From Paracoccaceae bacterium (GTDB lineage: Bacteria > Pseudomonadota > Alphaproteobacteria > Rhodobacterales > Rhodobacteraceae), in contig JALSHL010000260.1 of assembly GCA_026982255.1 (NCBI GenBank), positions 1 to 11,075 of the forward strand: a DNA stretch of 11,075 nt, read 5' to 3'. Both the position numbers and the translations under genes were made by a program. Each line of letters starts with the position of its first letter. Within the stretch, counting starts at the first letter, position 1. Shown here piece after piece: positions 7,069-11,075 of the stretch. The notes below the pieces were generated by a model. That model did not search any database and had not been told where the DNA came from. It saw only the letters and a program-made list of their open reading frames with translations.

Positions 7069-7926
7069 CTAGTCGGTCGTCGCTGCCCAGCCAGCCGCTG
7101 CAAAGCCCTGTCCGGGTGTCTTGAGGACATTTGTCCCTGCGCCGCCAAACGACATACGCAACCCGAGGGTCAGATTCTGCTCCCGACCGTAATCCTCGGT
7201 GTTTGCGGTAAACGTGCCGCTCTCGTAGCCGACGACAACGGAGGCGGAATCCGTGAAGGCATAGGATACCTCGACTCCTGCGACGACATACTGGCCCCAG
7301 TCTCCGAAATCCTCGAACCCGTTCGGGGACAGTCCGCTCTCGATGTCGAACATCACGTTCAGACGATCATTGATATCCATCGAGGCGCCAGCACGGTAAA
7401 TCTGGCCGATAAAGCTGTTGTCGGGCGTTGGGTCGGTGGGGTCCTCGCTCCAGTCCATATTTCCTATCTGCCCGAACAGGGTTGCGGGGCCGGCGTTGAA
7501 GGCTGCTTCAAGGCCGAAAACCGTTCCTGGTATCATATTGCCGAATTCGGAGAAGGGCCTGGTTCTCTGCTGTTGGCCGACCGCGGCAAATCCACCAACG
7601 TAGGTCGAACCGAAGTTTCGGCCGATATGAAGGCCGAGCACACTGGATTTTTCGGGCGCCTCTCTGAACCAATTATTGGTTCCTCCGATGTTACGTTGCA
7701 GGCCGGAAAAATCGGCCATTACGTCAAAGCCAGCCAACTCTCCCTGAACGAACCCTTCGTAAGTGTATCCGCCAAAGGTTTTCCATACTGCGCTGTCGTC
7801 CGACGAATAGACACTGCTGCTCATGCTGCTGGCGGTAATACTGCCGGAAAATGCGGATTGTGCGGATGCGGTGGACACAAGGCCCATGCTCATCATCAAG
7901 GCGGTAATTACAGTTGTATGTTTCAT
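7069..7926 (-). CDS. Outer-membrane beta-barrel (porin-like) protein of unknown family
   Basis: The 285-residue precursor starts with a signal peptide (MKHTT, hydrophobic core, STASA; cleavage after about residue 22). The mature part has no long hydrophobic helix but many alternating polar/non-polar strands rich in Gly, aromatic residues and Asn/Thr, such as YVVAGVEVSYAFT, ASVVVGYESGTFT and QNLTLGLRMSF, with acidic turns such as SEDPTDPTPDNS. That pattern, together with repeated 'G-x-A-x-x-G' strands, fits an outer-membrane barrel. I cannot place it in a named porin family: it lacks the usual rhodobacterial porin opening, and the last strand (LGLRMSF) is followed by a roughly 25-residue Gly/Ala-rich tail instead of ending in Phe. 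A strong ribosome-binding site (AGGAGGGAGG, about 7931-7943) precedes the ATG, and an intrinsic terminator follows, so it is probably a well-expressed single-gene unit. Confidence 0.75.
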   Translation of the reverse strand: MKHTTVITALMMSMGLVSTASAQSAFSGSITASSMSSSVYSSDDSAVWKTFGGYTYEGFVQGELAGFDVMADFSGLQRNIGGTNNWFREAPEKSSVLGLHIGRNFGSTYVGGFAAVGQQQRTRPFSEFGNMIPGTVFGLEAAFNAGPATLFGQIGNMDWSEDPTDPTPDNSFIGQIYRAGASMDINDRLNVMFDIESGLSPNGFEDFGDWGQYVVAGVEVSYAFTDSASVVVGYESGTFTANTEDYGREQNLTLGLRMSFGGAGTNVLKTPGQGFAAAGWAATTD

Positions 7927-8137
7927 TTTCGTCCTCCCTCCTGTCTACATTTAGAAATCGCTAAGAGCCCTTTCCGGTCAGCAAAAGATAGGTGCCTAAC
8001 GGCTAGAAGCTTGCAAAGACAATAAGTAGGACGGGTAAACTTTGGAAATAAATTCGCCGGTTTAGTATCAAATATATCCAGTTTGGCGCTGATTTTGGAG
8101 CTTGTGTTGCAAAGAGACAACAATGCTGCAGTTTTTT

Positions 8138-8167
8138 TTGAGTCAGAATATCCTTCGGCGGTATATT
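8138..8167 (+). promoter_or_regulatory. Probable nrdJ promoter
   Basis: TTGAGT (8138-8143), an 18-nt spacer and TATATT (8162-8167) match sigma-70 elements at 4/6 and 5/6. The eight-T run just upstream would suit an AT-rich upstream contact. Transcription would start near 8174 and give a leader of about 110 nt. The -10 lies inside a partly symmetric CGGC-GGTATATT-GCCG (8156-8171), which could be a regulator site. Confidence 0.45.
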
Positions 8168-8178
8168 GCCGAATCGAA

Positions 8179-8246
8179 ACGCCGCCCACGCGGGATCAAG
8201 AAGTGCTTCGCCACCAAAATTCTTGCCTTGGCGCACGCGGCGGCGT
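8179..8246 (+). other. Possible stem in the nrdJ leader
   Basis: ACGCCGCC (8179-8186) and GGCGGCGT (8239-8246) are perfect complements enclosing 52 nt, with a smaller CCAA/TTGG stem inside. The nrdJ ribosome-binding GGAG (8272-8275) lies outside. In GC-rich DNA an 8-bp match can arise by chance, so a regulatory role is only a possibility. Confidence 0.25.
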
Positions 8247-8284
8247 AGCTTGTCCTCCCGCCCACCCGACCGGAGATTTCGCCC

Positions 8285-10558
8285 ATGACCGCCTTTGCCG
8301 CCCCGATTTCCGTCTCCATCTGGGACATGAAATACCGTTTCAAAACCCCCGAAGGCCGCGCGATCGACGAAACGGTCGAGGACAGCTGGCGCCGCGTCGC
8401 CCGCGCCCTCGCCGCGGTGGAGGACACCCCCTCGGACTGGGAGGACAAATTCTACGGCGCGCTGGAGGATTTCAAATTCCTGCCCGCCGGCCGCATCCTC
8501 GCCGGGGCCGGCACCAAACGCGCCGTGACCCTGTTCAACTGCTTCGTCATGGGCACCATCCCCGACACCATGAGCGGCATTTTCGACGGGCTGAAAGAGG
8601 CCGCGCTCACCATGCAGCAGGGCGGCGGCATCGGCTACGATTTTTCCACCCTGCGCCCGCGCGGCGCGGCGGTCGAGGGGGTGGGGGCCGACGCTTCCGG
8701 CCCGCTCAGCTTCATGGATGTCTGGGACGCCATGTGCCGCACCATCATGTCCGCCGGCTCGCGGCGCGGCGCGATGATGGCCACCATGCGCGTCGACCAC
8801 CCCGACATCGAGGATTTCATCACCGCCAAACGCGACGCCGCCCGCCTGCGCATGTTCAACCTCTCGGTCCTGATCACCGATCCGTTCATGCAGGCCGTGA
8901 AGGCCGACAAGCCGTGGGATCTGCGTTTCAACGGCAAGGTCTATCACACCGTGCAGGCCCGCGACCTGTGGAACAAAATCATGCGCTCCACCTATGATTT
9001 TGCCGAGCCGGGCGTGATTTTCATCGACCGGATCAACGAGAAAAACAATCTGAACTATTGCGAATCCATCGCCGCCACCAATCCCTGCGGCGAGCAGCCC
9101 CTGCCGCCCTATGGTGCCTGCCTGCTCGGCTCGATCAACCTCGCGCGCCTTGTCGACAACCCGTTCGGGGACGATGCCACCCTCAACCTCGGGCAGCTCG
9201 ACAATCTGGTCGCGACCGCCGTGCGCATGATGGACAACGTGGTTGACGCCTCGCGCTTCCCGCTGCCGCAGCAGGAACAGGAGGCCAAGGCCAAGCGTCG
9301 CATCGGCCTCGGCGTCACTGGCCTTGCCGACGCGCTGCTGATGCTCGGCCTGAAATACGGCACGCCGGAGGCCGCGGCGCAAACCGGTGAATGGCTCAAG
9401 GCCATTGCTGTTACATCCTACCGCACTTCGGCCCGTCTCGCCGCCGAAAAGGGCGCCTTTCCCCTGTTCGAGAAAGAACCCTACCTCGCCAGCGACATGA
9501 TGCGGAAAATGGACGCCGAAACCCGCGAACTGGTTGCCGAACACGGCATCCGCAACGCTTTGCTGACCTCCATCGCCCCTACCGGCACGATTTCCCTTTA
9601 TGCCGGCAATGTCTCCAGCGGGATCGAGCCGGTATTCGCCTATGCCTACACCCGCAAGGTGCTGCAACCGGACGGCTCGCGCACCGAGGAAGAGGTCGTC
9701 GACTACGCCGTCAAACTGTTCCGCGAGAAATTCGGCGATACCGATCTGCCCGAACATTTCGTCAACGCCCAGACCCTCGCGCCGCTCGACCACGTCCGTA
9801 TGCAGGCGGCGGCGCAGGAATGGATCGACTCCAGTATCTCCAAAACCATCAACTGCCCCGAGGATATATCCTTCGACGATTTCCAGCAGGTCTATATGGA
9901 GGCATGGGACAGCGGCTGCAAAGGCTGCACCACCTATCGGCCCAACGACGTTACCGGCTCGGTCCTGACCGTCAGCGAAAAGGTCGAGTCGAAGCCCGAG
10001 GCCGAGGCCCCCGACCATGCCGGCGATGTGGTCTACCTGTCCGAACCGCTCGACCGGCCCGAGAACCTGCAGGGCCAGACCTATAAAATCAAATGGCCGG
10101 AATCCGAACACGCCATTTACATCACCATCAACGACGTCATCATCGGCGGCCACCGCCGCCCGTTCGAGGTGTTCATCAATTCGAAAAACATGGAACACTT
10201 CGCCTGGACCGTAGCACTCACCCGCATGATCTCGGCCGTATTCCGGCGCGGCGGCGATGTCTCCTTCGTGGTCGAGGAACTGAAAGCCGTGTTCGACCCG
10301 CGCGGCGGCGCATGGGTGCAGGGCAAATACATCCCCTCGATCCTCGCGGCTATCGGCGGCGTTATCGAGCGCCACATGATCGAAACCGGCTTTATCGAGG
10401 GCGAGGGCATGGGCCTGAAATCCGACCCGCAGGCCGAGGCCATGGCTGTCGGCGAGCCCCCCCGCGGCAAGGCCTGCCCCGCCTGCGGCCAATACGCCAT
10501 GCGCATGGTCGAGGGCTGCATGACCTGCGCCGAATGCGGCCATTCGAAATGCGGCTAA
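8285..10558 (+). CDS. nrdJ: Adenosylcobalamin-dependent (class II) ribonucleoside-diphosphate reductase
   Basis: This 757-residue cytoplasmic enzyme reduces ribonucleoside diphosphates to deoxyribonucleotides using a cobalamin-generated thiyl radical, so it works with or without oxygen. The active site is complete. NPCGE at 266-270 gives Asn266, the radical Cys268 and Glu270. Cys279 in YGACLLGSIN lies 11 residues on, the same spacing as between the radical and partner cysteines of Thermotoga NrdJ, and Cys86 in FNCFVMG is the other redox cysteine. GGGIGYDFSTLRP and SAGSRRGAMM are typical barrel motifs. A C-terminal region from about 600 (TYKIKWPESEHAIYITIND...) resembles the TSCPD-type domain of B12-dependent reductases. 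It ends in a Cys-rich tail (Cys731, 734, 745, 748, 751, 756) that may relay electrons or bind metal. GGAG lies 9 nt before the ATG. It overlaps the next gene tail-to-tail by 4 nt. Confidence 0.97.
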   Translation: MTAFAAPISVSIWDMKYRFKTPEGRAIDETVEDSWRRVARALAAVEDTPSDWEDKFYGALEDFKFLPAGRILAGAGTKRAVTLFNCFVMGTIPDTMSGIFDGLKEAALTMQQGGGIGYDFSTLRPRGAAVEGVGADASGPLSFMDVWDAMCRTIMSAGSRRGAMMATMRVDHPDIEDFITAKRDAARLRMFNLSVLITDPFMQAVKADKPWDLRFNGKVYHTVQARDLWNKIMRSTYDFAEPGVIFIDRINEKNNLNYCESIAATNPCGEQPLPPYGACLLGSINLARLVDNPFGDDATLNLGQLDNLVATAVRMMDNVVDASRFPLPQQEQEAKAKRRIGLGVTGLADALLMLGLKYGTPEAAAQTGEWLKAIAVTSYRTSARLAAEKGAFPLFEKEPYLASDMMRKMDAETRELVAEHGIRNALLTSIAPTGTISLYAGNVSSGIEPVFAYAYTRKVLQPDGSRTEEEVVDYAVKLFREKFGDTDLPEHFVNAQTLAPLDHVRMQAAAQEWIDSSISKTINCPEDISFDDFQQVYMEAWDSGCKGCTTYRPNDVTGSVLTVSEKVESKPEAEAPDHAGDVVYLSEPLDRPENLQGQTYKIKWPESEHAIYITINDVIIGGHRRPFEVFINSKNMEHFAWTVALTRMISAVFRRGGDVSFVVEELKAVFDPRGGAWVQGKYIPSILAAIGGVIERHMIETGFIEGEGMGLKSDPQAEAMAVGEPPRGKACPACGQYAMRMVEGCMTCAECGHSKCG

Positions 10559-10755
10559 TGCCCCAACAGTTTTCCCAGCGCCTTCATGCGCCTGAAAAAC
10601 TCCGCCTCGTTGACGCGCGGAATGATCACTTCGTGCCCGTCGATGCGCAGATAGGCATGCGGTCCGAGCCCCGGCACGCCAATGCTGCCGAACTCCACTT
10701 CGGTTTTCGTCTCGCCGTTGCGTGGTTCCACTACGGTTTTTCCGAAATATTTCAT
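10555..10755 (-). CDS. Small conserved-looking protein of unknown function next to nrdJ
   Basis: I do not recognise this 66-residue protein. It is soluble, with no signal or membrane segment. A beta-rich first half (KTVVEPRNGETKTEVEFGSIG), a Gly/Pro turn (VPGLGPHAYLRIDGHEVIIPRV, 27-48) and a basic amphipathic helix at the end (EAEFFRRMKALGKLLG, 50-65) suggest a small folded domain. The start at 10755 is chosen because GGGAGG (10764-10769) lies 8 nt before it; the longer frame starting at 10836 would run through the promoter region. Its stop codon overlaps the nrdJ stop by 4 nt in convergent arrangement. An extended -10 promoter about 35 nt upstream supports independent expression. A link with ribonucleotide reduction is only suggested by position. 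Confidence 0.75.
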   Translation of the reverse strand: MKYFGKTVVEPRNGETKTEVEFGSIGVPGLGPHAYLRIDGHEVIIPRVNEAEFFRRMKALGKLLGH

Positions 10756-10763
10756 GTTTTTCG

Positions 10764-10769
10764 CCTCCC
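10764..10769 (-). promoter_or_regulatory. Ribosome-binding site deciding the 66-residue protein's start
   Basis: On the minus strand GGGAGG stands 8 nt before ATG 10755 and just downstream of the predicted transcript start, which rules out the longer frame reaching 10836. Confidence 0.75.
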
Positions 10770-10786
10770 GTCCTCGTTCGGGCGGG

Positions 10787-10806
10787 GCGATTATAGCATA
10801 AATCGC
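10787..10806 (-). promoter_or_regulatory. Extended -10 promoter inside an inverted repeat (66-residue gene)
   Basis: The minus strand reads TGCTATAAT (10790-10798), a perfect TATAAT with the TGn extension, which needs no good -35. It gives a leader of about 25-30 nt before ATG 10755. GCGATT (10787-10792) and AATCGC (10801-10806) form an exact 6-bp inverted repeat around 8 nt, so a protein bound there would cover the -10: a likely operator. Confidence 0.65.
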
Positions 10807-10817
10807 GAAAATCCGGA

Positions 10818-10833
10818 AAAACCGGCCGGTTTT
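10818..10833. repeat. Perfect 16-bp palindrome
   Basis: AAAACCGGCCGGTTTT is a perfect palindrome in the spacer between the minus-strand promoter of the 66-residue gene and the plus-strand TATAAC element. It could be an operator serving both directions or a weak bidirectional terminator hairpin (6-bp stem, GGCC loop). Confidence 0.7.
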
Positions 10834-10842
10834 CACCTTTCC

Positions 10843-10863
10843 TTAACCATTCGCCCCTATAAC
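10843..10863 (+). promoter_or_regulatory. CtrA-like half-site and -10 element ahead of the structured RNA
   Basis: TTAACCAT (10843-10850) equals the CtrA half-site known from alphaproteobacteria; TATAAC (10858-10863) is a good -10. Transcription would start at about 10868-10871, exactly at the base of the long hairpin that follows. No convincing -35 is present, which fits an activator-dependent promoter but also weakens the call. Confidence 0.45.
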
Positions 10864-10867
10864 CGCC

Positions 10868-11071
10868 TCTGCCGGGCGAGGCTCTGACAAGGCCATAGGG
10901 ACTATCGCGCTGGGCAACACGCAACACTTACCTGACGACCCGTCCGACATTCGGGGACGTCTCGTAGCGACAGACTTTCCCGATGCACGGCGTCGGACAT
11001 GCACAGCGCGATGGTTACCCTCCGCCACCCGACCGTTCCCCTATGGCGGTCATCACAGGTTCCACGGCAGA
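10868..11071 (+). ncRNA. Candidate structured non-coding RNA, about 204 nt, unknown class (rod-like)
   Basis: The segment folds by eye into one long interrupted hairpin. From the outside, the helices are 10868-10874/11065-11071 (7 bp); 10882-10887/11053-11058 (5 of 6); 10892-10900/11039-11047 (9 bp); 10901-10912/11004-11015 (12 bp, one G-U); 10914-10916/11000-11002 (3 bp); 10942-10948/10992-10998 (7 bp); 10951-10957/10977-10983 (7 bp, one G-U); 10959-10962/10972-10975 (4 bp). Main open parts are 10917-10941 on the 5' side and the C-rich 11016-11038 on the 3' side, which includes CCCTCC, able to face ribosome-binding sites. A -10 lies just upstream. Size and rod shape recall 6S RNA (ssrS), but I see no decisive sequence signature. 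It could also be the leader of a gene starting at ATG 11043, which would be buried in the 9-bp helix. The 3' end and terminator may lie beyond the window. Confidence 0.55.
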
Positions 11072-11075
11072 ACCC

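Larger units (their letters stand above)
7927..8284. other. Divergent intergenic region between the barrel protein and nrdJ
   Basis: This 358-nt stretch holds no gene I can support. It is clearly more AT-rich than its flanks between about 8030 and 8170, includes an eight-T run at 8132-8139 and must carry the promoters of two divergent genes. The minus-strand side shows only the strong ribosome-binding site next to the barrel gene; no convincing -35/-10 pair was found for it. The nrdJ side carries a plausible promoter and a GC-rich leader with a possible long stem. No cobalamin-riboswitch B12 box and no good NrdR box were seen. Confidence 0.6.

Noticed and set aside
7006..8025. A 339-codon plus-strand frame opposite the barrel protein
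   Set aside because: The minus-strand frame has a signal peptide, a strong ribosome-binding site and a terminator; the plus frame has none and reads Cys/Gly-rich without a pattern.
8105..8139. Terminator-like hairpin followed by eight T's on the plus strand
   Set aside because: The stem is only 5 bp, about 9 nt separate it from the T-run, and no plus-strand gene ends upstream; the T-run is better explained as AT-rich promoter DNA.
7927..8284. Cobalamin riboswitch or NrdR box upstream of nrdJ
   Set aside because: No B12-box-like stretch and no ACACwATATwGTGT-like palindrome were found on either strand.
8003..10927. A 974-codon open frame on the minus strand opposite nrdJ
   Set aside because: Same codon-register artefact; it runs through the intergenic promoter region and the small 66-residue gene and shows no family motif.
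10843..11028. 61-codon minus-strand frame over the structured RNA
   Set aside because: No ribosome-binding site, Arg/Pro-rich out-of-frame-like composition, and it runs across the palindromic control region.
10868..11071. MITE or transposon remnant as the explanation of the long hairpin
   Set aside because: Pairing is interrupted by unequal open strands and includes G-U pairs, no target-site duplication is seen, and a -10 box sits at the base; an RNA gene fits better, though not proven.
11043..11075. A protein start ATG at 11043 (MAVITGSTAEP, open to the window end)
   Set aside because: No ribosome-binding site precedes it and it lies inside the 3' arm of a 9-bp helix; too short to judge. 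Kept only as an alternative reading of the structured RNA region.

Overview
The window looks like chromosomal DNA of an alphaproteobacterium, most likely of the Rhodobacterales/roseobacter type. The coding DNA is GC-rich with strong G/C at third codon positions. The B12-dependent ribonucleotide reductase, the DUF1489 protein and the FAD monooxygenase all read like versions from that group. This placement comes from remembered family features, not a search.

Layout. (1) Positions 1-5220, plus strand: a catabolic-looking cluster. It holds the 3' part of a family III CoA-transferase/alpha-methylacyl-CoA racemase-like gene, an FAD-dependent aromatic-ring monooxygenase-like gene joined to it by an ATGA overlap, and, after a 63-nt gap with a near-perfect 15-bp palindrome, a very large fused hydantoinase A/B (5-oxoprolinase-type) gene. 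(2) 5307-7926: small housekeeping or hypothetical genes. These are a secreted DUF2147-like protein, a short Flp-pilin-like membrane protein (minus), a DUF302 protein, a DUF1489 protein (minus, tail-overlapping DUF302) and an outer-membrane beta-barrel-like protein (minus) with a clear intrinsic terminator. (3) 7927-8284: a divergent intergenic region. (4) 8285-10558: nrdJ, the adenosylcobalamin-dependent ribonucleotide reductase, overlapping tail-to-tail with a 66-codon minus-strand gene of unknown function. (5) 10756-11075: a regulatory region containing an extended -10 promoter set in an inverted repeat, a perfect 16-bp palindrome, a CtrA-like half-site, and then a roughly 204-nt segment that folds into one long interrupted hairpin directly downstream of a TATAAC element.

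The least explained element is that last segment (10868-11071). Eight nested helices, including a 9-bp helix directly followed on the 5' side by a 12-bp one, suggest a structured non-coding RNA of rod-like, 6S-RNA-like form that I cannot assign to a known class. The second notable point is a 27-nt in-frame repeat inside the FAD monooxygenase, where the FAD-motif sequence of the N-terminus reappears just before the DG motif, at a place that seems shortened. The rest is ordinary chromosomal content; the very long minus-strand reading frames opposite the large genes are codon-bias artefacts.
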